The notes beneath the pieces were generated by a model. The model was not told the origin of the DNA. It did no database searches and worked only from the letters and a program-made list of their open reading frames with translations. Shown piece after piece: positions 44,158-55,713 of a stretch of DNA of 64,000 bases (positions are counted from its first letter, which is position 1; each line of letters starts with the position of its first letter). The stretch is taken from NCBI RefSeq assembly GCF_910592395.1, contig NC_088318.1:16864349-16928348 (forward strand), in the 5' to 3' direction. The DNA is from Lineus longissimus. Its lineage: Eukaryota; Nemertea; Pilidiophora; Heteronemertea; Lineidae. The position numbers and the translations under genes were made by a program.

Positions 44158-45168
44158 ATGTCTGCTACGGAAGGTTATACGGTAGCCATGGGAGGGCCTG
44201 CCTTCGGAATCCCACTCATAAAACAAATAACCAACTTCACGCAAAGCTACATCATGCTAATCATACTCGCCGTCGGCATTTTTGGAAACACGTTATCGTT
44301 TATCATTTTCATCCGAGTGAGAAAGAGAGCCGATGCTTTCGTGCAATATCTCTGTTCCTTGGCCGTGTCGGACACTGCAGTGATACTAATTCCTGGGGTC
44401 ACCGATTGGATCGCATATGGATTGCGACACATCACAGGTGGCGCTACCAGTTTCAACTTTATGACCCACAGCAGCGTGACTTGCAAGATTTTCGCAGCAT
44501 GTGTACAGTACTTCATGTGCATTTCGGCTTGGATTATTGTGTCATTTAGCCTGGAGCGTGCATACGTCGTGTGGTTTCCACTGAAGCGCTCCACACTCAC
44601 ACCAGCAAAGAGACTGCGGTTAATTCTAGCATTATTTGTAACGTTTATGTTACTAACCCTTCATCGTATATTCCTTATTGACATTATCTCCGGAACGCCA
44701 ACACTCTGTTACTACAAGAATCAAAACATTGGAGTCATTCTCTGGCAACTCGAAATAGCTTTACACATTTATCTTCCCAGTTTGCTAATATTCATTGCTA
44801 ATATCTTCATCCTGCTTGCCGTGTTCTTATCCAAAAATGACACACTTGGGAAGACAACAAATAAATCGCGGAACGAAACGAAGCTGTTGATTTCATTACT
44901 TCTAGTTTCTTCATTGTACGTAACCCTCCTCATGCCTCTCTCAACTTTGTTCACTTATCTGACGATAGAGGGCGATAATCTGGCTCCACAACAAACATCA
45001 ACGCTGTATTATTTTGTAAATTTACTCCAACAGGTCAGTGTAATATACTACTGCCAGAATTTCATTATCTATGGCTGTACTTTACCGTTCTACCGCCAGG
45101 AGGCAGTCATTCTTTTCCGTCAATTATGGCCAGGTACATTAGTTCGACTCCAGCTGCATTCTTCGTGA
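44158..45168 (+). CDS. Class A GPCR, paralogue 2
   Basis: Intronless, 336 aa. Strongly similar to the receptors at 39587 and 46639 along the whole length. TM1 GIFGNTLSFIIFIRVRKRAD, TM2 LAVSDTAVIL, TM3 VTCKIF...LERAYVVWFPLK, ECL2 TPTLCYYKNQN, TM6 LLVSSLYVTLLMPLSTL, TM7 QNFIIYGCTLPFYRQEA. The cytoplasmic tail is short (about 20 residues, LFRQLWPGTLVRLQLHSS). ERA in place of DRY and NFIIY in place of NPxxY are shared by all three, so they are features of this subfamily. Ligand unknown. Start ATG gives MSATEG, matching MSSTED of paralogue 3. Confidence 0.93.
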   Translation: MSATEGYTVAMGGPAFGIPLIKQITNFTQSYIMLIILAVGIFGNTLSFIIFIRVRKRADAFVQYLCSLAVSDTAVILIPGVTDWIAYGLRHITGGATSFNFMTHSSVTCKIFAACVQYFMCISAWIIVSFSLERAYVVWFPLKRSTLTPAKRLRLILALFVTFMLLTLHRIFLIDIISGTPTLCYYKNQNIGVILWQLEIALHIYLPSLLIFIANIFILLAVFLSKNDTLGKTTNKSRNETKLLISLLLVSSLYVTLLMPLSTLFTYLTIEGDNLAPQQTSTLYYFVNLLQQVSVIYYCQNFIIYGCTLPFYRQEAVILFRQLWPGTLVRLQLHSS

Positions 45169-46638
45169 AATATAGGCTGACGGATCAAATATACCCTCTC
45201 GAGTAAGGCCGACGCCGAGCCATGGAGATTTTTGTAACCTCAACATATGAATTTTCTACTGAAGGCCAGAGCCCTGTATAACACACTGTGTACATTACGT
45301 GTACATTGCTAGTCATAGGTTTTGGTAAAAAAGTACCCCTAGGGCCAGGCAATCCACACCAAATTTCATATGTGTTTAGAAGAACCATTTACCAATATCA
45401 TAATAAAATTTTACAACATTCCAATACCAAATGCCTGAGAAAAAATGACTTCTGTACAGCCTATCCGTCAAATTGACACTAGCGCATTAATATAGCCCTA
45501 TCAAAATACGTGTTCTAAACTGACCAGTGAGACCACATTTTCTTGAATATATTGTCAAAAAGCATATTTCTGTGATGGCCTGACTCTGTAGATTTAGAAT
45601 CAACCACAGATTGAGAATTAATTCCACTTTGATCCGCCCCATCCATCTATTACCACAACTTGATCTCTGCCCTAGAATAAAGCCCCCCCCCCCCCCTGCA
45701 CAATCGAAAGCGATGCCTTTTTCCTGCAGCCATTGTCCGATACACTATCGAAAGCGTCCTGAGATCACTGCCTTCAATTGCCTGTATCTCCAAGGGTTTC
45801 ACAAAAACATGTTTGTGCCATTTTGGCCAAACTGTTCGTAGCTCAACCTTGTCAACACCACTGAACACATCCCTCTAGTTTTTCGATTTATCATTTATTA
45901 TATCGGTTTGTATCCTGGGCTGATGGGTTTACTCACTGGCAGCATTCATCACAAGTGCTCTGGCCTCAAATTCAATTAAAAATTTCAAATTTTGAATGGA
46001 TGGCGTAGACCTTTTAGCCTTAACCGTAATGTTAACGCCAGCGTTAGTGACAAAACTTGTTTTGACCAACCGGGCCCAGAACTAGAGGATCAAGACGTCC
46101 CTGAGAAATGTCGAGCTGCTGACTTCAAAAGATTTGATACAAACTCATTTTTTCTGTTTCATTGATGGTAGTGGTTGGTACAGTCTAACGGATGATTCCA
46201 CAGCGCAGAGCATAGTTTACGCGCACATTTAGCGTGGTACAATTAACGAGAAATGCATTAGTTTAACATTATCTGCGCGTATCCTTAAGCATATCAAAAA
46301 AGAATCAAATACAATATATTTATAAACTATGTTTGACATTTTCTATTTAAAGTGATGTAAATGCGACTGAACTCTAAGTAGGTAAGATATTTTAGAAATA
46401 ATCTCCACGGCTACAGCGATTGTTCCCCGTGGGCATTTCTGTTTTCATCAGTATACTCGTGTACGTGTAAGCTGCCGAGGTGATTTCATTATACGACCAA
46501 TATTGTGTCAAAATCACTTGGTTAAAACGAAAGACGTTTGTGACCATCCGGTGATCATCCGGTGAGCATCTCTTTAGCGCCACATCTTATATGACCAATA
46601 TTGGATAGTCCACTTGTTCTTAAAGACAAGTCATAAAT
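45169..46638. other. Intergenic
   Basis: No supported gene. C tract at 45682-45696. An open frame at 45611-45841 crosses the C tract and has no recognisable domain. 46580-46638 (ccaatattggatagtccact) directly precedes GPCR3 and may be its promoter. Confidence 0.5.
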
Positions 46639-47640
46639 ATGTCTTCAACTGAGGATTCCATGGTGACCCATGAAGGAGCAACCATTCAGATTCCACTCAT
46701 ACAAAGAATTGTCGACTTCACTGAGAGTTACATCATGATCGTTATCATCTCGGTCGGTATTTTCGGGAACACGTTATCATTCATCATTTTCCTTCGAGTG
46801 AGAAAGAGAGCCGATGCATTTGTACAGTATCTCTGTTCCTTGGCTATTTCGGACACTGCAGTGATACTAGTTCTCGGGTTCTCCGATTGGGTCGCATATG
46901 GTCTAAAACACATCACTGGCGGCACCATCAGCTTCAACTTCATGATCTACAACAGCTTGACTTGCAAACTCCACGCAGCTACTGTGCAGTACTTCATGTG
47001 CATCTCGGCTTGGATTATTGTGTCATTTAGTCTGGAGCGTGCATACGTCGTGTGGTTTCCACTGAAACGCAATACAATCACAAAAACAAAGCGACTGCGA
47101 TTAATTATAACGATATCAATCATATTCATATTATTAACTATTCATCGTCTCATCGTCGTTGACGTCACTCCAGGAACACCAGCACTATGCTACTACACAG
47201 ATCCAAAAATCGCTCTCATTATATGGCAACTTGAAATAGCTTTATATAATTACGTTCCCTGCATCCTCATATTCACTGCAAATATCTTAATTCTAATAGC
47301 TGTGAATCTATCCAAACACGACGACCTTGGAAAAACAAGGACGAAATCTCGAAGCGAGGCAAAACTTTTGATTTCATTACTTCTAGTGTCTACCCTGTAC
47401 GTAATCCTCCTCATGCCACTGTCGACCTTGATGACATATCTTGCGGAAGAGAAAGACAACATGAGACAAGATGAGGCAGCGCTGTTGTATTATCTGTTAA
47501 AGATACTGATACAAATCAGTGTCATAAATTATTGTCAAAATTTCATAATTTATGGCTGCACTTTGCCTTTTTACCGCCAAGAGGCGCGAGCCATTTTTAG
47601 TTTATTCTTGCCAAAGGTATTATCGAAACTACGACATTAA
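46639..47640 (+). CDS. Class A GPCR, paralogue 3
   Basis: Intronless, 333 aa. Same motifs as the two upstream paralogues: GIFGNTLSFIIFLRVRKRAD in TM1, LAISDTAVIL in TM2, LTCKLH...SLERAYVVWFPLK in TM3, ECL2 TPALCYYTD, TM5 YNYVPCILIFTANILILI, TM6 TLYVILLMPLSTL, TM7 QNFIIYGCTLPFYRQEA. The tail is short and basic (LPKVLSKLRH). Appears closer to paralogue 1 than to paralogue 2 (KHDDLGKTR against KHEDLGRTR; NYCHNF/NYCQNF against YYCQNF). Intact. Confidence 0.94.
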   Translation: MSSTEDSMVTHEGATIQIPLIQRIVDFTESYIMIVIISVGIFGNTLSFIIFLRVRKRADAFVQYLCSLAISDTAVILVLGFSDWVAYGLKHITGGTISFNFMIYNSLTCKLHAATVQYFMCISAWIIVSFSLERAYVVWFPLKRNTITKTKRLRLIITISIIFILLTIHRLIVVDVTPGTPALCYYTDPKIALIIWQLEIALYNYVPCILIFTANILILIAVNLSKHDDLGKTRTKSRSEAKLLISLLLVSTLYVILLMPLSTLMTYLAEEKDNMRQDEAALLYYLLKILIQISVINYCQNFIIYGCTLPFYRQEARAIFSLFLPKVLSKLRH

Positions 47641-49807
47641 TCCTGAATAAAACTTTCTGTAAGTATATATATGTAGCAGCCATCCCTTTCAACTACAAAA
47701 AGGGGGACTGAGTATTCCATAGGTATCAGCAGTTCCTCCTATTTAGCTACCGGAAAACATACTCTGTGAAGTGTTACCGGTTATAAACTAGTGCGCATAA
47801 AATGCTAGAAATACACGTACATGTAGGAATGCATGAATGGCGATGCATGGCGACACACATTGCGGACCAGAAAATCTACACGACGGCATCAGCCCCGCAT
47901 CACTGATTGACCAATAAGCGTTAATCGCAGCATCACATTGCGGAAAGCGGTACTTAAAGAAATCTATGCGTGGTCACAGTGTCCAGTAGGTCTGCTATCT
48001 GTGAAATCAGAGTGTAGTTCCTCTGATATTATGAATGAATTTAAGCGGTTTCAGCCGCACATTCGGATGAATTTTGAGTCTGACATGTTCACCGGCGTGG
48101 ATTTGGGGATCAAATTAGCCCACTATATAAGCTCTGAAACGCGGCGGACACGCGTGAACGACTACCAAAACTTCACACACCCTTAACCTTCATCATAGGG
48201 GTCATGACTTGTCATGAATTCAGTGGATTTATACCCTGAGTGAGGTCGTTCCACCCTGCAAATATTAGGTTGGAGTGAGATATTGGGAAAAGTTATGGCA
48301 GTTGATGTCTAAAGGAAAATGGCTTAAAGTCTATTAGTGGTGTGTAGCCGCCACGCTCTAGACTTGACACAGCTCGTTTACCCAGCTACTGCGACGGCAA
48401 TGGAAATACCTTTGCGTCGTAATAGTGGGGTTACGTAAAGCCCAAACTCAGCGTGCATTAACGTGGCGGAAAAGGGTTTTCGCGCAAGGAGTTAGTGATA
48501 AAAAACGTATAATGCGTTATTCTACTATCTAAAGAGCTGAAACAAATATGGGAAAACGTCGAAAATTTATTGAAAAAAATGTGAACTAATGAAACAGAAG
48601 AAAAATAGACGTATGTTAGCATTCGCTGGCGGGTTGTTTTCACTGATGGGACCGAGATTGAATGGTTGCGCGCGTTACCGGGGTGGTCGCGGAGACAAGT
48701 AATATCATTAGTAATCAGCATCTACTGAGTTTGTTGCTACAGAGGTGCATGGGGGCGAATAGGCACATTATCCTCCTGGTCACCTAAATATATCCCACAC
48801 TCAAGTTGTCCCCTAAAATGTGAGCCGTGGTACGTACGTCTCATTGAGTGGATTTTGAAACGTTCCACTACACCTCAAACTCTGTCCATAATTGGTGTGC
48901 TTTTTGATAAATACATCATAACATACTTAGGTAAATTTATAGGTTTAAAAATGCAGCAGCTGCGGAAGACAGCGCTATCTTCGGTAATGATTACTCGGGC
49001 AGATAAAACTAACGGACGTGATGCGACAAAGAGTAGCCTGGATCTTTATTCAGTCAGTGGGTCATAACTAGTCTCTTCCAGGTCACTGACCAGCCAATAA
49101 TGCGACGAATGCGGTACCTCATCTACGACTAGAGGACCTATCGAAATGACTGGATCGCGTTCTCCAAAGGAGACATAATATTCGATCATTAAAAATAACT
49201 CCGGTCATGCGCAAGGAGGATGGATTAGACCGGGCATCTGCCCGCAATTTTGACCTTCTTCTCCTCACTCTGCTACCAGTGGTGTTCAATATACACTGTA
49301 CTCCACCTCTCCATATTTTGTACATGACGTATGAGTATCAAATACAATGTACCTGAATCTCAGGATGACCCTCCGGCTTCTTATTGTTATAGCGTTCGAC
49401 GACACCATCAAATTTTTAGGTCGGTTGATGTCACATTTCGGGCTGTGTGGCCTTCAGTTAGTGTCTTCTCTCTATGCGCGGCCAGGTCGTCCTCCAGGGC
49501 TCAGTCTTGGAAGATAACTTGTGATGTACGGTCTGTTTACCGGTCATGTCCGCTTCTCTAACAAATCATTCAAGATAAGACCAACTGACGCACTAGAAAA
49601 TCAGATTCCTCAAGTCAAACTACAAATCTTCAGTTTCTCTATTTTGTCATGGTCTAAACTTCATAGTCAAGCAAAACATACTGCATGATCTCAGGGTCAT
49701 TAGCTTGATTTCTTTATATCAGTTGATGAACCAGTTCCTCTCATATCTATAAAAACCATTGAAAAGTTGCCGGTGGCCAAAACGGCTTTGAGCTTTACTT
49801 CGAGATC
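47641..49807. other. Intergenic with dispersed repeat
   Basis: 48320-48620 is a divergent third copy of the repeat at 25083 and 27312 (actgcgacggcaatggaaat, ctactatctaaagagctgaa, actaatgaaacagaag). An 82-aa open frame at 47938-48186 has no recognised domain and does not begin with ATG. 49740-49807 is probably 5' UTR of the next gene. Confidence 0.5.
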
Positions 49808-51377
49808 ATGCGTGTGACACTGTGCCTTCTTGTGGTGGTCTTTGGCTTGGCCAGGACACAGGTTATCCGTGATGTCCAAGTAAGTTGATTTTGTTATTAA
49901 TATTCATGTGTTTTAAGCTTACCTGTGACCTGGGCGAAGGGCTTGCGTTTTTCAAGCTGTCTCGTAAACTGATTTAGCAACGCATCCTCGCCGGATAAAA
50001 TTTAACGCGATAATGTCTTACGAGAATTTCTTTCTTTTTTATTCAGGAAGGGTCAGGAGGACTCGACCAAGGTATGTGGCATTGTAATTTAGAAGTGCGA
50101 ATTTCCTAAATTCGCCGCTTTCTTGTTATAAGATTTAAACAGTGGGATTAGACCGAAAAAATGGGTATGGTCAAAATGATATTGTAGACTTCTTTTCCAG
50201 ACGATCTGAGACCAGACGTCTTGTTCATGCACTGAACAATGCCATTTACAGCATGGTTACCTCTTCCTTCTTCTTTTCCCGGTCACGATCATGACTATAG
50301 AAGTGAATTGCGACTTTCAAAATGGAGTGTGCGACTGGCTTCATGTAGTTGGCTCTAAGCAGCGTCTCAGCATTAAAGAGAACACGGATGGAGGTACGTT
50401 TTGTCTACTTCATGTCTTATACCAGTCAAAGATCGTTCAATCAGTCTCCTCGACAAGAGTAAAACCAAATATGTTTAGACATTGTAAGCTCGCCTTTCAT
50501 ATTTTTGGTAAGAGATCGTAAAACCGCACATCCAGTTCTTTCGACTAATTGTCGAAGTAATTCTAATATTTCAGGAAAATACCTCGCCTTCTCTGCACCC
50601 GAGGACTCTCCGGTAGATCGCGAGGTCTACACCCGCGTTACCTTGGGCAAGTTGGCGGCAGATCAGTCGTACTGTCTCACAATCTCCTACTCCTTGACCG
50701 GCAGCAACACCAAGCACATCATACTAGAGCAACAGCCCTCGGAGAAGCTCGAAGATCTTCAAGGAGAGGACAATGATTGGGAAAAGGTTCAGCTGTCTCT
50801 CTCTGGACAGGATAAATTGGTGAGTGGAGACTGACTAGTCCGCCAATGTTGACGAAATGAGCTAACATTTAGCTATAGTGTGATGGGCTAGGCCGGTTGA
50901 AGACTTTACCAGTGGAGTAGATTGGTGACTTCTGGTTAAAAGTGTGATTGAGGAAACTGATGGTCAAAACGTGATGAATTATCACTCTGGTCTCCCCAGT
51001 TGTCGTATGATCTTTTATCATGCTCTTGCCTTACGAAGGAATGCTCGCGACGAGTCATGCGTACACTCTTTTCCAAGATGTCGGGAGGTCAAAGCGCTTT
51101 GAGCATGTATACTTCGAAAAGAAGCCATAAGTGGCACCCACCCCCTCGACTAGCTACGCCTGACACTGATATTGAGGGAACATGAAACAGGAATTTTCGT
51201 TATTGTGTTTATGGAGTCAACAATGAATGGGTGTTCAAATAAACTCTACTTGACATATCAATATGAATTAAGTACTCTCCTCTCTTCCAGGTCCGCCTGA
51301 AGCTCATGTTCAGTCCAGGCTCGTTTGGTGACATCAACATTGCTGACGTCACTTTGTCACCAAACGCCTGCGAGTAA
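49808..51377 (+). CDS. Secreted single-MAM-domain protein
   Basis: Exons 49808-49879, 50047-50071, 50301-50393, 50575-50819, 51291-51377; phases 0, 1, 1, 0; 522 nt, 173 aa. A signal peptide MRVTLCLLVVVFGLARTQ probably cleaves after ART. A short Gly-rich linker (EGSGGLDQ) is carried on a 25-nt micro-exon. A MAM domain fills the rest: VNCDFQNGVCDWLHV, KYLAFSAPEDSP, SYCLTISYSLTG, DWEKVQLSLSG, VRLKLMFSPGSFGDINIADV, and a terminal NACE, giving the four conserved Cys. MAM domains mediate adhesion and oligomerisation in larger ectodomains (meprins, RPTP-mu, neuropilins). A free-standing one with nothing else is unusual but does occur in invertebrates. The first exon and micro-exon rest on splice signals and phase only. 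Confidence 0.85.
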
Positions 51378-51847
51378 GATGCCAAGGTACACGTATGACA
51401 GGTAGAACATTAAAGTTGCCGAAGTGGATTTGTCACTACTGGCACTTTCTTCACCATAAAAAATAAACAAAAGATTGAATCGAGACATTTCTTAAATTTC
51501 CTATTTACTTCCAAGATGTTTCTTCAAGACCTCTGAAACCAGACAGACAAAATCACAATTACATGTACATGTATTTCAATGCCTATACGTCTTGACCAAT
51601 GCATTAATTTGTACATTGGACTGGACTGCTCGAGACTATTGACCCCAAGGTATAAGCCATTGGAACTTTCTTTCTGTACGTATTGCAGTACTTTCTTGAG
51701 ACACGCTTGTCCACATTACAATGATGATGTGCAACAGAAGAGAGTCTGGGTTGACGACCATGATAAATTGAGCTTCAACTGAATCAAATTTTACTTGGCG
51801 AGACATTTCAGTTACCGTCAATGACGGCAATACCGAAAGGAATCCCT

Positions 51848-53584
51848 CTATATACGACATCCCTCCCTGTCCGCCTCAATCCGCTGGACAGCCTCGGCCC
51901 GTATCTTTCTCCTCTCTGTCTTCCACGCAGTCGCACCAGCCGGAAATTTGTCGAACAGCAGGACATAGTCAGGCATCGAACCCGAACCCGTCTCATCCCC
52001 CTGGAACTTCTCCTTACAGTAAACACGCACATCCTCCGCAGTTAGATCCGCACCCGACTCCGCCACAATGCACAGGCATATCTCCTCCTTGATGACAGGA
52101 TGAGGAATCCCTGATGCAACCACTTGGCGGATTTTGGTATGCTCGCGAATGACCTTCTCAATCGCCGAAGGGTAAATCTTCACCGTCGCTTTGGTGATGA
52201 CTTCCGACTTCCTGCCATGAATTGTCAGGTAGCCATTTTCGTCCATGACTCCGTTGTCGTCAGTGTGATACCAGCCCATAGAGTCCTTAGCTTGGCTTGT
52301 CCTCTCCTCATCTCCTAAATACTCAACGAACATGAACGGGCTCCTGACGCACACCTCCCCTTCGGTTCCAACCGGGACAATCACACCGTTCTCATCAATG
52401 ATCTTTATCTCATTGTCAAGACCGATGCCTGTCTTCGCAACTTTAATATCAATGGGATCACTGAGAAGAGTCGAGCAGATTCCCTCTGCCTCTGTGCCCC
52501 CGTACTCGTTCACTATTGGAAAATCCAACTCATAAAAGCTTCGCAACATGTCCCCCCGAATCACCTGTCCGCTGGTCATGCCAACCTTTATCTTACTGAC
52601 GTCCATGCCATCTCGGATACGTCCAAGAAGCTCCGGCAACATGTACGGTAGCGTGTAGGGAACAGTAATGCCCTCGACCTCTAAACACTTGAAATAGAAG
52701 TTGAGGCCTTTCTGAGCTTCGGGGCCTGTGGTTGCAGTCTTGACAGAAACGAATGTACACCCGATGCTCAGCATTGGAATGGTACTACCACCGACATAAA
52801 ACATCGGTCGATCAGACATCATTCTGTCGGATTCGTTTACGCCCAACCTCTTGAAGAATGCACGGAAACTATTGGTCATCCAGTGACCCGAAATAGCCAC
52901 AAACTTCGGATTTCCCGTACTCCCGGAAGTACAATAGCAGCCATGGATCATGTCACTGTCAATGGTTGCCTGGTGCTTCCGCATCGTGTCCAGATCGCCA
53001 TCTTGGATTCCTGTGAATAGTGTAGTCCATGGTACTGTGCCAGGGTAGGAATCGGCATCGGAGGAAATCAAGAAGATTGTTTCCAAATTGGGCAAATCTG
53101 CCGTCAGTTTGATTAATGGTCCTTGTTTCGCTAAACCAGGTATCATCTCCGCCAGAAGGCGGTAATTCTCATCCTTGTCACCAGGAAGTGCAATCAACCA
53201 GCGACACCTGGTGTGATTCAGTACAAACTTCACTGAATCACTGGATTTAACACTGACGTGGAATCGAATCAAGATGGCACCGGTCCTGGCCATTGCATAC
53301 TCACAGATTGAATACTCGAGTGAGGTGGGGCAGAGAAGTGCCACCCTGTCTCCAGTCTGCAGACCTTCGCGTATCAACCCTGCGGCCAGTTGCTCTGTCT
53401 TGGTCTTCAGTTCACCGAATGTGATTGCTTGTCTTGGCTTGTCGACATCCAGGACCACTATTGCCTCTTTGTCGGGGTTGGCTGCTCCACGGATGTCGAG
53501 CAGTTCAGCAGGCGTGTATTGCATGGGATCAACGCCCCACGATGGGGACCTGTAATAACTTCGAGTCAGCTTTGAAGAAGGCAT
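51848..53584 (-). CDS. Acyl-CoA synthetase (ANL adenylate-forming family, ACSF2-like)
   Basis: Intronless, 578 aa. Activates a carboxylic acid with ATP to an acyl-AMP, then an acyl-CoA. Motifs in order: the P-loop-like CTSGSTGNPK at about residue 210; NEYGGTEAEG at about 358; WYHTDDNG at about 440 (normally HTGD, so Gly is replaced by Asp here); GRKSEVI hinge; and the C-terminal AWKTERRKIR at about 553, where the family has GK.xR, with the Lys retained but Gly replaced by Trp. No clear mitochondrial presequence. Start ATG lies in a context with no upstream in-frame extension. Substrate unknown; overall similarity to ACSF2 and 4-coumarate-CoA-ligase-like proteins. Absence of introns, unlike most neighbours, could mean a retrocopy or an ancient loss. 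A foldback element lies within 100 bp upstream. Confidence 0.9.
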   Translation of the reverse strand: MPSSKLTRSYYRSPSWGVDPMQYTPAELLDIRGAANPDKEAIVVLDVDKPRQAITFGELKTKTEQLAAGLIREGLQTGDRVALLCPTSLEYSICEYAMARTGAILIRFHVSVKSSDSVKFVLNHTRCRWLIALPGDKDENYRLLAEMIPGLAKQGPLIKLTADLPNLETIFLISSDADSYPGTVPWTTLFTGIQDGDLDTMRKHQATIDSDMIHGCYCTSGSTGNPKFVAISGHWMTNSFRAFFKRLGVNESDRMMSDRPMFYVGGSTIPMLSIGCTFVSVKTATTGPEAQKGLNFYFKCLEVEGITVPYTLPYMLPELLGRIRDGMDVSKIKVGMTSGQVIRGDMLRSFYELDFPIVNEYGGTEAEGICSTLLSDPIDIKVAKTGIGLDNEIKIIDENGVIVPVGTEGEVCVRSPFMFVEYLGDEERTSQAKDSMGWYHTDDNGVMDENGYLTIHGRKSEVITKATVKIYPSAIEKVIREHTKIRQVVASGIPHPVIKEEICLCIVAESGADLTAEDVRVYCKEKFQGDETGSGSMPDYVLLFDKFPAGATAWKTERRKIRAEAVQRIEADREGCRI

Positions 53585-53637
53585 ACTAATTCAAGTCCGT
53601 AGCTGTAGATCTTCGAACGGGTGATCAAATGTGATTT

Positions 53638-54148
53638 ATAAGCATGAGTATACTACAATCAAGATGTACAGACCGGGGGAGCTGGCTGTACGTACCCATA
53701 AGTCTTTGCGGTAGTCTCGCGCGTACCGGATATAACCCATCAAGCTTTTCTCCTTCAGAGAAATACTGCGTTGCGCTCAAGTGCCTTATAAGGCTGTGAA
53801 CAAAATTAACGTTCGACCAATGAGAAAGCCACATTACCCTGCATACGAGGTTGGACGCGTGATCACTAAATGACAAGTAAAAATAGAATCAGACCACATG
53901 TTTCTATATGTCAGAATGCTGCCGTTTGCGCTGTAGTACACGTGTGTTGTCCAAATTTTCGATTTCAAGCAAGTTTAAGGCCAACCTCGTGTCCACCAGA
54001 CTAATGCATAATTGGCAGTTGAGCGCAACGCAGTATTTCTCTGAAGGAGAAAAGCTTGATAGGTTATATCCGGTACGCGCGAGACTACCGCAAAGACTTA
54101 TGGGTACGTACAGCCAGCTCCCCCGGTCTGTACATCTTGATTGTCGTA
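53638..54148. mobile_element. Small foldback element related to the MULE foldback at 42200
   Basis: 53645-53794 (gagtatactacaatcaagat, gtacagaccgggggagctgg ...) is the reverse complement of about 54017-54146, with a ~220-bp unique spacer. Each arm is about 150 bp and over 90% identical to 42490-42640 and 43120-43290. A few changes are shared by both arms here (ggctgtacgtaccc for ggcggtacgtaccc), so the arms have evolved in concert or the element moved as a unit. It sits in the promoter-proximal region of the acyl-CoA synthetase. Confidence 0.75.
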
Positions 54149-55713
54149 TTGATATATTAACAAGGCCGGATCAACGATTAGGTGACCGACAACCTGATAA
54201 TCAATAAGGTTAAGGAAAAAGAACCTATACGGCACTTCCTAAATCGCTTTGTCGATGAAATGTCGCGATGTAAATTTAGAATATTATCGATTGTCATTCA
54301 AATTATTGGGTGATATAGGCTACTAAAAGTGATTTGGAGGTGAATACATGAATCACTGTGCAGTTTCAAGGTGCTGAAAGATGCTTACTGCTGTTGCCAT
54401 ATCTCAGTGACTCACCTGAACGTGAGTGATGGAGAGCCGGACGTCTACACAGACAGAGAAACGAGTCATTCTGTTTTCTAGCGTTCATCAAACAAAATGA
54501 TGGAAGAACTGAGAAATAGTTGCGCTCAGAAACGTTACCAGACCTATTCATTGGAGCCATCCCGCATGTCACTTCAGCAACATATTCCAATAAGGAAGGT
54601 GGGCGGCCCACTTAGACTCTTCTTACCTAGAATATACAGCCCTTTACATCATTTGGAGACGGGAACCACCCGGTCCGAAGGGGTGCGCACTTTGAATTTG
54701 ATTCCAATCAATATATATATACATGAAGTTTTGAACGTACAATTTTTTGTTTCATGTCGCCGAACTGGTGTAGTGCATATATTCTGACCACTGCCTGCAC
54801 AAGTTATGCTCCATCATAACCAGAGCCTGCCGCGAGTCGGCTTGTAATGATTTTCTGCACAATTTCAAATTTCCCGCCACACAATCCGTATTTTATATGA
54901 CGCGCCTCGAAATCAGCGCCTCTAGTGTCAAGATTGGCCTTAAATTCCACTCAGCGCATGCCCAGAAAATAAAAATGACCTTGACCTTCTTTGTAAATTC
55001 TTGGTTCTTTGACTCGTATAAAATATTCCTAATTTAGACTATTTTTCATTGTTAAATAGGTGATTTTACTTTTTTTGATGTATGAATATATACTATAGAT
55101 TAAGTAGAGACTATCAAAATTGATACATTATCCCTCAACACTGCTATTGATAAGAAATTTGTGAGGCCGAACATCATTTGTGACGAGAGTAATGGCGGTC
55201 CTATTATCATATGTTTTCAAAACAAATGCACGTGGCTTGAAAAGTGGGCGTGGCATTGTCATAACTGAACCAACTGTGTGCACTGGGCAGTCGGGTCTTC
55301 CACTGCCTGATAGGGAAACTTGTGTTTGGACTGAAACATGTTATTGTTACCTGTGGCTGTGGAACATCAGATCAGATATGGCATATGATATGTACTTTCT
55401 CCATTAATTTGCCAACATGCGTATTATCCATTATCGCCTTTGATTGATGCCCTCATGGCTCATGATATGACATTGTCATTATATTACTACATGTTCACGT
55501 ATTTCCTATCTCGTTATCTGTATAAGAACTGTTGGTGATGATACACACAACCACAATGCCTCTTTACGCCTCTCCGTTCTTCGTCAGGTCTATAGCTCTG
55601 AAAAGCCCTAGTACTGTAGCCCAAGGATTAAGGAACTTCTCTTTACATGACTTCAGAAACATTACCACTGTTTTCATCTCCTCCTTCCAGAACTGAATGA
55701 GAAAGGAATCAAC
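54149..55713. other. Intergenic / 5' region of the zinc-finger gene
   Basis: An open frame starting at ATG 54497 (MMEELRNSCAQKRYQTYSLE) could be a small exon but has no recognised domain, and its possible donor does not keep frame with the zinc-finger exon. An AG acceptor at 55689-55690 (ctccttccag) precedes the zinc-finger start by 24 bases, so an untranslated upstream exon is likely; its position is not identified. An out-of-frame ATG at 55696 precedes the start. Confidence 0.45.

Noticed and set aside
47938-48186. 82-residue open frame between GPCR3 and the MAM gene
   Set aside because: No ATG start, no recognisable motif, lies in repeat-rich sequence.
54497-54610. Upstream coding exon of the zinc-finger gene
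   Set aside because: The possible donor GTGGGC is weak and splicing in frame to 55691 would meet TGA; no domain support.
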